Positions 24,052 to 33,139 are shown, numbered from the stretch's first letter. The stretch: DNA of 37,217 nt from Promethearchaeota archaeon (GCA_019057775.1 JAHLWT010000146.1:1-37217); one strand, 5' to 3'. Notes: a model not told the origin generated them from the sequence alone. Numbers and translations are program-made.

Positions 24052-24831
24052 ATGATGAAAAATAACTTGCAACTACTCTTTAAAAAGAATTTCTTATTAA
24101 TTGTTTCAATGGTTATGCTATTGTTTAACCTATTTTTAATATTATTCTTAACAGCTTTTAATCTAATAATCTGGGGTACAGACAACAGAATTGTTTTTAT
24201 TATTTTTTTTTATCATGTATCAGGAGCATGGCTATCATATTTATCATTTGGAATTAGTTTGGTTTCTCATATTTTATATTTTAAATATAGGAGAAATACT
24301 GAAGTCGATACAAAAAAATATAAATTAGTTAATTGGAATCGTATTGGTACAAATAGTATTATAGTTGGAGTTTTTTTTATAGCTTTTACATTAATAACAG
24401 GATCATTATTTTACAATGCAACTTCTGCTGAATATAGTGGTGTTTACTGGCAGTGGAGTGATGCTAGGCAAACTATGACCCTCGTTTTGTTCCTATCGTA
24501 TCTATCTTATTTAATTTTTAGAGGTATGATTGAAGAAAAAGAAAAGAAAGAAAAATTATCATCTGCTTTAGGTATTATTTTGTTCCCTACCGTTCCCTTA
24601 AGTTACATTTCAGCAATTGTGTTTACTAGTATTCATCCATTAATTAGTCCTAATCCAAGTCCAGGTGAGTCAATCGGAATTTATTGGGATGCATTGAAAT
24701 TGTTTATTTTATTCTTTAACTTAATCGCTTTGACAATTTTCTTTGTTTGGGTAGTTAAAGAATTAAATTCCTTAGATAAAACAAAAGAAAAATTGGAAGA
24801 AATAATTCAAAAAAGGTTATTGGAGGAATAA
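24052..24831 (+). CDS. ccmC: CcmC haem-handling membrane protein
   Basis: 259 residues with about six membrane helices. The haem-handling signature is present: FYHVSGAWLSYLSFG holds H55, one axial ligand; the WWD-type loop VYWQWSDARQT has W133, W135 and D137; and SIHPLI holds H195, the second ligand. In System I cytochrome c maturation CcmC attaches haem to CcmE at the outer face of the membrane. Two ATGs are possible (24052 or the next codon). It is followed by ccmD-like and ccmE genes with short gaps, so these three form an operon. Confidence 0.9.
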   Translation: MMKNNLQLLFKKNFLLIVSMVMLLFNLFLILFLTAFNLIIWGTDNRIVFIIFFYHVSGAWLSYLSFGISLVSHILYFKYRRNTEVDTKKYKLVNWNRIGTNSIIVGVFFIAFTLITGSLFYNATSAEYSGVYWQWSDARQTMTLVLFLSYLSYLIFRGMIEEKEKKEKLSSALGIILFPTVPLSYISAIVFTSIHPLISPNPSPGESIGIYWDALKLFILFFNLIALTIFFVWVVKELNSLDKTKEKLEEIIQKRLLEE

Positions 24832-24835
24832 TGTA

Positions 24836-24979
24836 ATGTCAATACTAGATAAGGATATAATTACAATAATTATAAGTTATATTTTATTTTGGAGTGTTAT
24901 GATCATATTGATTTTATATCCCAAACTCCGACTAAGAAAAACATTAAAGAGAATTAAAAATTTAGAAAAAAATATTTAG
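24836..24979 (+). CDS. ccmD: CcmD-like small membrane protein (47 aa)
   Basis: This gene is too short for routine calling. It starts four bases after ccmC, with GGAGGA about 9 bases upstream. One membrane helix (about residues 9-27, ITIIISYILFWSVMIILIL) is followed by a strongly basic tail (KLRLRKTLKRIKNLEKN). That topology and its place between ccmC and ccmE fit CcmD, which in bacteria releases holo-CcmE from the CcmABC complex. CcmD sequences are poorly conserved, so the call rests on position, size and charge pattern. Confidence 0.7.
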   Translation: MSILDKDIITIIISYILFWSVMIILILYPKLRLRKTLKRIKNLEKNI

Positions 24980-24992
24980 TAAGTGTTTTGCC

Positions 24993-25334
24993 ATGAAAAA
25001 AACAAAAATCTTTGCAATCGTTGGGATTATTGCTTCAATAGCTATTATAATTGCGATGGTAACAGTAAACGCTCGACCCTATCTTAAAGTATCTCAAGTT
25101 ACCTCTAATCCTTCTAAATATGATAATAGAGAAATACAAGTAATTGGAGTTGTACAGGCGTATTCGGGAGGAGATTTTAATTTGATTGAACATGAAAACA
25201 GTATTTTAATCGATGTTTCAACACTTAATAATATTCCTAGTGGGTTGGAAAATGGAATAGAGGTGGTAATTACAGGAATTTTTAATTCAGATATGTCTTT
25301 AACCGCGAGTCAGATTCTGACTCAATGTAGTTGA
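24993..25334 (+). CDS. ccmE: CcmE haem chaperone, Cys-type with shortened C-terminus
   Basis: 113 residues: an N-terminal membrane anchor (FAIVGIIASIAIIIAMVTV), then the OB-fold (VSQVTSNPSKYDNREIQVIGVV, FNLIEHENSILIDVSTL, VVITGIFNSDMSLTASQILTQCS). In bacteria haem is bound by His in an HxxxY motif; archaeal and some delta-proteobacterial CcmE proteins use Cys in CxxxY. Here ILTQC puts the Cys (C112) in the expected place, but the protein ends one residue later and lacks the Tyr. The stop is real in sequence, since the opposite strand is already ccmB. The gene is convergent with ccmB (7-base gap). Confidence 0.85.
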   Translation: MKKTKIFAIVGIIASIAIIIAMVTVNARPYLKVSQVTSNPSKYDNREIQVIGVVQAYSGGDFNLIEHENSILIDVSTLNNIPSGLENGIEVVITGIFNSDMSLTASQILTQCS

Positions 25335-25341
25335 TTTGATC

Positions 25342-26067
25342 CTAATCATAGAGAAGAACTTGTGAAATTAAAGTGAGGATCGAAAGCATAAGTGTAATAT
25401 GAGCAACTAGAAATACTATTTCATAGTATAACTCAGAAAATACTGCACCTTCTAATAACTTTAGATTAATAGATATTATTGGAGTTATTATGGGTAGGAT
25501 TAATGGGAATAAAAGGACTGGTAAGACAAAAGATTTATTTTTGACATACATTGAAAAAGCGGAAACAATACTTCCACATATAGAGAGATCAATAGTAGGT
25601 AATATTACACCCAATCCAATATAAACAAGTAGTTGTGTTGCGTTTAAATTTCCTAATGATGGTGCGGATATAAACACACTGAATAGAAAGAGAATTACCT
25701 CGATAAAACTTAATAATATTAAACAATAAAGGATTTTACTTAAAAGAATGACGTTACCAGATATTGGAGCTGTTAATAATCCCCCAAGAGTTCCAGAATC
25801 CTTTTCTTTTACAAATAGTTTTGTCATTATAAATATAAGAGTGAAAAATATAACTAACCAATTTTCAATTACAAAAATTTCAATTGGCATATTCTGAAAT
25901 TGCGTACTAAAATTATAAGCAGAAGAAAATATGAAAATTGAAATCATATCAAAAAGAAAAATAGAAAATAAGTCATTGATTTGTCGAATCTCAGACTTAA
26001 TATCTTTAAACAGAATTGTTTTTAGTTGTTTTAACCTAGATTTTAAACCTATTTTCGCACGGTTCAT
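25342..26067 (-). CDS. ccmB: CcmB ABC transporter membrane subunit
   Basis: 241 residues with six hydrophobic segments. The N-terminal amphipathic part (LKTILFKDIKSEIRQ) and the loop VKEKDSGTLGGLLTAPISGN match the CcmB hallmark (xEREDGxLExLLxxPV). CcmA and CcmB form the ABC module that uses ATP to free haem-loaded CcmE from CcmC. It follows ccmA with an 11-base gap in the order ccmF-ccmA-ccmB. Confidence 0.88.
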   Translation of the reverse strand: MNRAKIGLKSRLKQLKTILFKDIKSEIRQINDLFSIFLFDMISIFIFSSAYNFSTQFQNMPIEIFVIENWLVIFFTLIFIMTKLFVKEKDSGTLGGLLTAPISGNVILLSKILYCLILLSFIEVILFLFSVFISAPSLGNLNATQLLVYIGLGVILPTIDLSICGSIVSAFSMYVKNKSFVLPVLLFPLILPIITPIISINLKLLEGAVFSELYYEIVFLVAHITLMLSILTLISQVLLYD

Positions 26068-26078
26068 ATAACTTTCAC

Positions 26079-26798
26079 CTAAAAGTATGACTCAATTTCA
26101 ATATCTTGAAAATCAGGGTCTTCCCTTGTTATCTTTTTATTAATCCTTCCTTTTTTTAAGATAATTATTTCATCACAAATTTGCTGAAATACACCAATTC
26201 TGTGTGTTGTGAGAATAATCGTAATTTTTTCTTTAGCAATTAATTCTTTCAGGAAGGTAATAAACATCTTGGTAGTGTTGTAATCTAAACCAGAAAATGG
26301 TTCGTCTAAAAATAAAATTGATGGGTTGTGCATCATAGTTCGAATGATCTCTACTTTTTGTTTCATACCATGTGATAAATTACTAACGGGTTCATGAGTC
26401 CAATCAGAAAGATTGAATTTTTCAGTAAATTGTTCTATTTTGATTTGAATATCATTTTTTTCAAAATTTAAATGTAAATTGTCATAGAATTTTAAGTTTT
26501 CAAAAATAGTTAATTCCTCATAGAGAAATGACTCATCAGAAGTAATTCCGATATCTTGCTTAATCTCTATTGAATGATTATCGTAGTCTAATCCCCCGAT
26601 TAAAATTTTCCCATAGGTCGGACTCAGTATACCAGACAAAATCTTGATAAGTGTTGTTTTCCCCGCTCCATTAGCGCCTGCAATACCAAAAATTGTATGT
26701 TCTTTAATATTAAAAGAGATTTTTTTAAGAGCAAAAAAATATCCAAATTGTTTGGACACATTACTACATTTTATTAATTCTTTATTTGTAATACCCAT
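26079..26798 (-). CDS. ccmA: CcmA ABC transporter ATP-binding subunit
   Basis: 239 residues. Walker A is GANGAGKTTLIKIL, the signature loop LSHGMKQKVEIIRTMM (LSxGM-K form), Walker B SILFLDEPFSGLD, and the switch His TTHR. By sequence alone this is a generic ABC ATPase; the CcmA call comes from its place between ccmF and ccmB. It would power release of holo-CcmE. Confidence 0.85.
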   Translation of the reverse strand: MGITNKELIKCSNVSKQFGYFFALKKISFNIKEHTIFGIAGANGAGKTTLIKILSGILSPTYGKILIGGLDYDNHSIEIKQDIGITSDESFLYEELTIFENLKFYDNLHLNFEKNDIQIKIEQFTEKFNLSDWTHEPVSNLSHGMKQKVEIIRTMMHNPSILFLDEPFSGLDYNTTKMFITFLKELIAKEKITIILTTHRIGVFQQICDEIIILKKGRINKKITREDPDFQDIEIESYF

Positions 26799-26850
26799 AT
26801 TATCAGCAACAAGACAAAACTTAATTTCTCCTATTAAATATAAATTTTTA

Positions 26851-28569
26851 CTAATTTTCCTTCAACATTTTTTTTGGAAGAAAACTTATTAAAATTGATG
26901 GAACAATTCCTATCATCAGAAGTATAAATCCCGATATAAAAAATATATCCTGGAAAATTTCAAAACTCTTGAGAATTAAAAACCCTACTAAAATAAATGA
27001 TATCCCCGCATGAATTATTGTTTTTGAATTTAATCTAAAAAAGTACTTTGCTCCTTTTTTAACATTAAAATTCTTAACTAATTTAAAGAGAGAAGCAAAT
27101 ATTGCAAATAAAAATATGATTATTAAAGGATTTATACCAATATCAAAAATGAATAGTAAGGAATATGAGACGACTGATTGAAATAATAAGGCAATAATAA
27201 TGGCAATAGAGATCCATTTAATAGAAAAGTACTCCCATAGAGAACAGAAGATTAGGGATATAGCTAAACCACTAGCTAACACTAGAGTACTTAAAATATA
27301 ATAATCAGGCCAGATAAAAATTACATCCATTGCAAAGTATTTTGATAGAATATGTGTAAAAGGCGGAATGAATAGACCGAAAATACAAACAAATGCTAGA
27401 CAAATCAAAAATATATAACTTAAATACTCAAAGAACAATTTAGGGGTTCTGTATTCTTCAAATAAATAATCAAGCATAATATAAATTATATATAGAGAGC
27501 CGATAACTAATATTAATCCTACTATTACAACCCAAACAACTAATTCTGTTGCTCCTGCAAACGCATGAAGGGAACTTAAACCTCCTCCTCTTGTGATCAA
27601 TGTAGAAAAAACTATCGACAGAAATATTAGCACCACATTGATTTTCACTAGAAGTGGATTTTTTTTTTGAAAAATTTTAGTGTGGAAATATGCGCTAACA
27701 AAAAACCAAGGAACAAGTGAAACAATTTCAACTGGATCCCAACCCCAATACCTTCCCCATGGCATTAAAGCTATTTTTGCCCAATAAGCTCCCAAACCAA
27801 TACTCAAAGAAAGAACTAACCATCCAAATTTTAAAGAGAAATCAAAAAAATGCTGTTGATATGAATTTAATAATTTTGAATCTCTTGTCACTATTTCAGA
27901 TATCATAATGGTGAATGGAATTAGGAAGATTGCATATGCAATAAATGTAAAAAATGGGTGCCAGATCATAAATGGAGATATTAGAAGTGGATTTAAACCT
28001 CGACCATTAGGGAGAAGTGGTGGTGATTCTACTTTATAAGGATTAAATGAATACAAGATAATGAGGAATAATGTTGAAATTGCTAATGAAAGGATAACTG
28101 AACGGATAAAAACTAAATCTTCTGTATTTTGATTTTTCATTCTGTAAAAATTAATAATAATTGAGTTGAACAACATCCAAGTCATTATAGATCCTTGTTC
28201 TCCTGCCCAGATTGCTACAATTTTATAGACTAGAGGGAGTGTGGTATTACTATAATTCATAACATATACAATTTCATAAATTCCATTAATAAAACTATAC
28301 ATCAAGAGTAGAAATAAAAGTAGAGATAAACTCATATTGATAATTGATAATAGGTAATAATTTTTTTTTTTAATTAGGAGAAAAAATATATCAAGTATCA
28401 TTACACAGATAAGAATAGGAATAAGGAGATTACCGAAGAATGAAATAATCCATATTCTATCATTAATTTCTATTAAATCTAAAAGTATTGGGATTATTAG
28501 AGCTAATCCAATTAACATACCAAAATTTATAACAACTAATTTTTTTGGAGAGAAATTATCGAACTGCAT
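26851..28569 (-). CDS. ccmF: CcmF haem lyase of cytochrome c maturation System I
   Basis: 572 residues with about 14 membrane helices. The core motifs are NPLLISPFMIWHPFFTFIAY (a P-His), the WWD loop WGRYWGWDPVEIVSLVPWFF, and TRGGGLSSLHAFAG (second P-His). CcmF takes haem from CcmE and attaches it to the apocytochrome. Bacterial CcmF is usually about 640 residues and works with CcmH; no CcmH or CcmG gene is found here. It is first in the minus-strand unit and divergent from the single-cysteine/b561-like gene at 28748. Confidence 0.92.
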   Translation of the reverse strand: MQFDNFSPKKLVVINFGMLIGLALIIPILLDLIEINDRIWIISFFGNLLIPILICVMILDIFFLLIKKKNYYLLSIINMSLSLLLFLLLMYSFINGIYEIVYVMNYSNTTLPLVYKIVAIWAGEQGSIMTWMLFNSIIINFYRMKNQNTEDLVFIRSVILSLAISTLFLIILYSFNPYKVESPPLLPNGRGLNPLLISPFMIWHPFFTFIAYAIFLIPFTIMISEIVTRDSKLLNSYQQHFFDFSLKFGWLVLSLSIGLGAYWAKIALMPWGRYWGWDPVEIVSLVPWFFVSAYFHTKIFQKKNPLLVKINVVLIFLSIVFSTLITRGGGLSSLHAFAGATELVVWVVIVGLILVIGSLYIIYIMLDYLFEEYRTPKLFFEYLSYIFLICLAFVCIFGLFIPPFTHILSKYFAMDVIFIWPDYYILSTLVLASGLAISLIFCSLWEYFSIKWISIAIIIALLFQSVVSYSLLFIFDIGINPLIIIFLFAIFASLFKLVKNFNVKKGAKYFFRLNSKTIIHAGISFILVGFLILKSFEIFQDIFFISGFILLMIGIVPSILISFLPKKMLKEN

Positions 28570-28710
28570 TAGAATTACCTAAAAAGTAAATATTAAAGAA
28601 TTTTAATAAACATTCTTGCTATTTATCAAAAAGGGGGCAATTTTTACTATAATGTTTTAAAAAACCCCTAGATATCTAATATATAATTATCAAATTAGTT
28701 AAAATCTAAA

Positions 28711-28722
28711 TTTATATATATA
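28711..28722 (+). promoter_or_regulatory. TATA box upstream of the gene at 28748
   Basis: TTTATATATATA is centred about 32 bases before the ATG, predicting a leader of only a few bases. An AAGGA lies just before the ATG but is too close (about 3 bases) to be an ordinary ribosome-binding site. Confidence 0.45.
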
Positions 28723-28747
28723 CTAAATTTTTTAAAAGATAAGGATT

Positions 28748-29638
28748 ATGAAAAAGAAGCCTCTCATTTTATTAATAAGTATAGTAAGTTTGTTGTTTGT
28801 TTCTGTATTAATTTATGGAACTGGAAGACCGGGGTATGGTGATACTCACTCTTCAGGTAGTTGTCATGGTTCCGCAGGAGGTTATACAATTTCATCTACA
28901 ACACCAGAAGTGAACGAAATAAATAATGAATTGAACGCTGTTTTTACAGTTAACTCTACAGGATCAAATTTATTTGTACAGGCATACCCTGGTGCTAAAG
29001 ACAACGATATATTTACCATACTTCCCTCATCTAATAAAATAATCGATGGCTCTGGAGATGATATGGATAATAACACTAATTCCATGCTTGTTATATTTAA
29101 TGTAACTACTAGCCTAGATCTTAATGTTACAAGCTATTCATATGCAATATTCATAATAGCAGGCAACAATTTAAATGGTGGGCAAGAGTTTGCTTATATA
29201 GAAGTTATAATAGGAAATCCACCTAGAGTTGATATTTTATCAAAAATATTTAATCACTTAGGATTATATCTAGGCTTACCTGCATTAATATTTTTAACAC
29301 TTGGTACAGCTCTTGTATTAATAAATGAAAATAAATTCGTTAAAACCCATGGAATTCTTGCTGGAGGGGCTTGGATCTTAACAGTGGTTAATACTGCAAC
29401 AGGGATTGTAAGAACCCCGATATCTAATTGGTTCACTGTTTACCCCCTGATATATCAGATACCTCATATTATTTTAGGAGCGATAGGTTTAGTCGCTGGA
29501 TTTTTTAGTATGTTATTTGGAATCGCAGCGGAAAGAAAACCTGCGTTGATTTCAGGCTATTTAACTCTCGTTAGTTGGTGGGCCGCGTTCATGTTAGGGT
29601 GGATTTTTCTGAATAATGATCTTTTATTACTACTATAA
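28748..29638 (+). CDS. Single-cysteine CH protein fused to a four-helix cytochrome b561-like membrane domain
   Basis: 296 residues. A signal peptide (LILLISIVSLLFVSVLIYG) is followed by TGRPGYGDTHSSGSCHGS, with H34, C39 and H40; C39 is the only cysteine. This resembles the xGAPGxxxxCxxCHxG start of Reeler/choice-of-anchor V domains with the first Cys lost. A beta-rich outer domain runs to about residue 160. Four membrane helices follow, with His in KTHGILAGG and in IPHIILGAIG, possible b-haem ligands. Together it resembles a DOMON/Reeler-b561 type trans-membrane electron carrier. A ribosome site at its end (GGAGGT) serves the next gene, the GlcD-like flavoprotein, so they are co-transcribed. 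Haem binding is inferred. Confidence 0.75.
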   Translation: MKKKPLILLISIVSLLFVSVLIYGTGRPGYGDTHSSGSCHGSAGGYTISSTTPEVNEINNELNAVFTVNSTGSNLFVQAYPGAKDNDIFTILPSSNKIIDGSGDDMDNNTNSMLVIFNVTTSLDLNVTSYSYAIFIIAGNNLNGGQEFAYIEVIIGNPPRVDILSKIFNHLGLYLGLPALIFLTLGTALVLINENKFVKTHGILAGGAWILTVVNTATGIVRTPISNWFTVYPLIYQIPHIILGAIGLVAGFFSMLFGIAAERKPALISGYLTLVSWWAAFMLGWIFLNNDLLLLL

Positions 29639-29656
29639 CAATGGAGGTATATTAAA

Positions 29657-31135
29657 GTGAATCAATCTAATAATAGTGAAATAAAAAGTAATAAGAACCG
29701 TAAGAAAAAACGAGATCTTGCAGAGGAAGTATTAGAATTCATATCACCTTACCATGTGAGTACAAATCCTTATGAACTTGAGTCCGCATCAGCAGATCTT
29801 ACATCCCTACCATCATATCATTATAAATTTAAAAAAAATTATCTAGCAAGCTATATAATTCGCCCAGCAAATGTTAATGAGCTTTCTTTAACAATAAAGA
29901 AATGTAATGAACGAAATATCCCAATAACGATTAGATCAGCTGGTACATCATGTTTTTCTTCAGCAACACCTTCAAAAGGAGGAGTTATTATAGATGTACG
30001 AAGACTTAACAGTGTATATGAAATTAATACTGAGAAGATGACAGTTAAAGTTGGTAGCGGTATTTCATGGCTAAATCTAATTGAAAAGCTAGCTGATAAA
30101 GGTCTTGCGCCAAAATCTTATCCAACTAGTTTTAAAACATCCTGTGTTGGTGGTTTTATCGCAACACCGGGAAAAGCAGGGATTGGGGTTCTTAAGTACG
30201 GTCCAATAAAAGATTCCATCATTTCTTTAGATCTGGTAATGCTTGATGGTTCAGTTATTAAAATTACACAAGATTCAAAGAATGAGATTACTCTTAATGA
30301 CGTTGTTGGTACATATGGTATATATGGAGTTATTGCAAATGTAGAATTATCTGTAACAACTCTCAAAACTTCATTGGAGATTATTGGTTATGGATTTAAT
30401 TCAGCTAAAGAAGCATCTGATTATTATTCTGCTCTTAAAGTTGAACTTCCGAACATACCTTTTTTCCTATCAATTTCAGAGAGAGATTTTGAAAAATACT
30501 CTCATGTTAATTTTCCAAAACAAGAATGGTTAGTTTGGGTAGTATTTTACGATGATCCTGAAGAAACAGCAAAAAGTATATTAACCGCTAAAAACCTGGC
30601 TTCAAAAATGGATGTAGTGGAAGTAGAAAATACTTATCTTAAAGAAAAGTGGCGGGATATAAGCGATGCTGAAGTGGCTATTGGCCTTTCAACTAGGAAC
30701 TTAATATTCCAAGAATATTGGATTGAAGATAAAAGATTAGAAGCTTTTATTGAAATATACATTACAAAAAGTAAGAAATACAAATTTCCTACTGCGTCAT
30801 ATATTATTTCAGGACACCAAGGATGGAGTCGAGTAAAAATATTTGGCCTTTCTGATATAAGTAGACCACGAGAATTTTTTACTGTAAAAGCACTCTTACA
30901 CGATTTAGCTGTTCAAGCATTTATTCAAGGGGATAGACTTTATACAATAGGTATAGTTAACACTTTCTATTTGCTCAAATATAAGCCTGATGAGGTGTTA
31001 AAGATTAAACAATTAAAAGATAAATTGGACCCAAAACATTTGTTGAATTCTTATCGGATAATTGAAGCAAGGATGAAGTTCTGGAGAGTTTCTTTACTCT
31101 TTAAGACAGCTAAACTCTTGTATAAGATCTTTTAA
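29657..31135 (+). CDS. FAD-linked oxidase (GlcD/D-lactate dehydrogenase type)
   Basis: 492 residues. The FAD_binding_4 (PCMH) domain covers about residues 60-240: YIIRPANVNELSLTIKKCNE, ITIRSAGTSCFSSATPSKGGVIIDVRRLN, VKVGSGISWLNLIEKL, CVGGFIATPGKAGIGVLKYGPIKD. The C-terminal FAD-oxidase domain ends with DKLDPKHLLNSYRI. These enzymes oxidise 2-hydroxy acids such as glycolate or D-lactate. The substrate cannot be read from the sequence. GTG start with GGAGGT eight bases before it, coupled to the b561-like gene. The Fe-S partner gene follows. Confidence 0.87.
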   Translation: MNQSNNSEIKSNKNRKKKRDLAEEVLEFISPYHVSTNPYELESASADLTSLPSYHYKFKKNYLASYIIRPANVNELSLTIKKCNERNIPITIRSAGTSCFSSATPSKGGVIIDVRRLNSVYEINTEKMTVKVGSGISWLNLIEKLADKGLAPKSYPTSFKTSCVGGFIATPGKAGIGVLKYGPIKDSIISLDLVMLDGSVIKITQDSKNEITLNDVVGTYGIYGVIANVELSVTTLKTSLEIIGYGFNSAKEASDYYSALKVELPNIPFFLSISERDFEKYSHVNFPKQEWLVWVVFYDDPEETAKSILTAKNLASKMDVVEVENTYLKEKWRDISDAEVAIGLSTRNLIFQEYWIEDKRLEAFIEIYITKSKKYKFPTASYIISGHQGWSRVKIFGLSDISRPREFFTVKALLHDLAVQAFIQGDRLYTIGIVNTFYLLKYKPDEVLKIKQLKDKLDPKHLLNSYRIIEARMKFWRVSLLFKTAKLLYKIF

Positions 31136-31257
31136 AATCCATGATTATAAAGTAAAAATGAATTTAGTGAAATAATAATTAAAATTAAGAATTAAATTTA
31201 ATTGAAAAATTGAATAGTAATAATTTATAGGCGATAAAGAAGAAGAGAGAAAAATAA

Positions 31258-32589
31258 ATGAGTAAAGGAAAAGAAGATCAAGAGCTAAAAAATATGATTA
31301 CATCAGGACCCCCTGTTGCAGGGTTAGTATCCCCAAGTCGCGAAAATACCATTAAGCCTACAGCGGGTAAAGACTCCTATGATCGATGCACTCATTGTGG
31401 GTATTGTCGTCATGTTTGCAAAGTATATAATGTCTCCTTTAGCGAAACTGATTATGCTGGAGGCCGAAATAGGATTATAAAAGCATTAGATCGCAAAGAT
31501 ATTAAATTTGATAGAGAAGAGATTATACCTTCTGTTTTTCGTTGCATGTTATGCGGTAATTGTGCAGAAGTTTGTCCAGTTCAAGTTGACACATTGAGCG
31601 TATTTAAGCACTTTCGGGAAAAAGTTGTTAAAAAGGGTGCGATGCCAGAAAAATTAAAACTTATAAGTAATTCAATTAAAGTAAATAATAATCCCTTTCT
31701 TGAGATGCATCCAGATAGATTTAACTGGTGTGAATCATGCGAAGAAGGAGCGAAGGCATACGAAAGGGCTAAAGAAAGAGTAGATCCTAAGACAGGAAGA
31801 AGTCCTTATTCCGTTGGTTATTTTATTGGCTGTACATCTTCATATAAAAATAAAGAACTTGTTTCAGCAACAAGTCAAGTTTTAGATAAAATAGGTGTGG
31901 AATTCATAGTCTTTCCGGAGGAGAGATGTTGTGGTTCTGTTCTATTTCGCACAGGATTAGAGCCTCTTGCAATAGAACTTGTAAGACAAAATTATGAAAC
32001 TATTAGCAAAACAGGAGTGAAAGAAGTTGTGTTTTCTTGTTCTGGTTGTTTTTCAACATTGAATCTTGAATACTCTAGAATAATTGGTCATGAACTTGGA
32101 TTTGATCTTTTTCACCTAACGCAATTTGTTTTAAAAACTGTAAAAGAAAAGAATCTAAAAATTAGATATACTAAACGTACAAAAGACGATCCTTTACTCA
32201 TTACATATCATGATCCTTGTCATTTAGGGAGATATTGTGGAGTTTATGAAGAACCAAGAGAGCTTATTAGAAGAATTGAAGGAGTAAAATTACTTGAAAT
32301 GAAACATAATAGAAATATGTCTTGGTGTTGTGGCGCTGGAGGGGGAGTGAAAGCACTCTATGGTGATATCGCAGTTGAAGTTGGAAGAGATAGGTTAAAT
32401 GAAACTCGAGCTTGCATGGTCCGAATTCGTGAAGATCGTTTGAAGGAAGCAATTGAGACAAGTGCTGAAGTTCTTGTTAGTTCATGTGTTTTCTGTAAAA
32501 ACAATTTATTCCAAGTTGCGAATGAAGATAATGCTCCGATTAAGGTTATGGATATTTCTCAACTTCTGCTTGATTGTGAATTTTATTAA
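31258..32589 (+). CDS. HdrD/GlcF-like Fe-S protein (two ferredoxin clusters, two CCG domains)
   Basis: 443 residues. Two [4Fe-4S] motifs: C44, C47, C50, C54 (CTHCGYCRHVCK) and C96, C99, C102, C106 (CMLCGNCAEVCPV). Two CCG domains follow: GCTSSYK, CCGSVLF, CSGC, and then HDPCHLGRYCG, CCGAGGG, CVFC. The layout is that of HdrD and GlcF, which take electrons from a flavoprotein and reduce a disulfide or quinone-like acceptor. It follows the GlcD-like gene (122-base gap, same strand), so the two likely form one enzyme feeding the membrane b561-like protein. Acceptor unknown. Confidence 0.9.
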   Translation: MSKGKEDQELKNMITSGPPVAGLVSPSRENTIKPTAGKDSYDRCTHCGYCRHVCKVYNVSFSETDYAGGRNRIIKALDRKDIKFDREEIIPSVFRCMLCGNCAEVCPVQVDTLSVFKHFREKVVKKGAMPEKLKLISNSIKVNNNPFLEMHPDRFNWCESCEEGAKAYERAKERVDPKTGRSPYSVGYFIGCTSSYKNKELVSATSQVLDKIGVEFIVFPEERCCGSVLFRTGLEPLAIELVRQNYETISKTGVKEVVFSCSGCFSTLNLEYSRIIGHELGFDLFHLTQFVLKTVKEKNLKIRYTKRTKDDPLLITYHDPCHLGRYCGVYEEPRELIRRIEGVKLLEMKHNRNMSWCCGAGGGVKALYGDIAVEVGRDRLNETRACMVRIREDRLKEAIETSAEVLVSSCVFCKNNLFQVANEDNAPIKVMDISQLLLDCEFY

Positions 32590-32620
32590 GCCACTGATTC
32601 CAACAAATGAAAAAATCTAT

Positions 32621-33004
32621 TTACTCTATATCAATTGGTTCAAATCCAATAATATGAGGACTATCAGTTAATTTACCATCTGCCCATACTACTTTAACCT
32701 TCATACCTGGTTTTAACTTTTTAGGTGTAGCATTAAAAATACGCATGATTACTGGTGTATCAGATTTATCAATTTGAACTAAGGCAAATAATTCTTGATT
32801 TTTTTTACGTCGTTTTGAATTAGGATTCTCTAAATAATTTTTTAACACTCCTGAGTGTGGTAATTCTATAAGTTCTTCTATTTTTTCCAAGCAATCTTGA
32901 CACCGAATTTTAGGAGGGAAATATATTTTTTCACACTTTGAACATTTTGCTCCATAAATTATTTTTTCATCCAATCCGGCGTAAAAATCTTCTAAAATAT
33001 ACAT
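32621..33004 (-). CDS. DUF35-type zinc-ribbon/OB-fold protein
   Basis: 127 residues. The N-terminal zinc ribbon has C21, C24, C35 and C38 (CSKCEKIYFPP, CQDC), and an OB-fold follows (SGVLKNYLE, FALVQIDKSDTPVIMRIF, LKPGMKVKVVW). In archaea such proteins act with thiolases and HMG-CoA synthase as acyl-CoA channel or scaffold subunits. No thiolase lies in the window, so its partner must be elsewhere. It converges on the HdrD-like gene. Confidence 0.88.
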   Translation of the reverse strand: MYILEDFYAGLDEKIIYGAKCSKCEKIYFPPKIRCQDCLEKIEELIELPHSGVLKNYLENPNSKRRKKNQELFALVQIDKSDTPVIMRIFNATPKKLKPGMKVKVVWADGKLTDSPHIIGFEPIDIE

Positions 33005-33139
33005 AATCGTTAATTAATTCATAATAAAAATAGAACGAAGAATATTAAAAAATTTCTTTTTTATACTTTATCAGTAATATTGGTTTAATTCTGAGAAAAT
33101 CTTTGAATTACTCTTTTTTTTTAGAATTAAGTTTAAATT

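Noticed and set aside
25332..25374. Possible UGA read-through at the end of ccmE giving a longer tail
   Set aside because: The next 13 codons are antisense to the end of ccmB and do not restore the CxxxY motif, so a normal stop is simpler.
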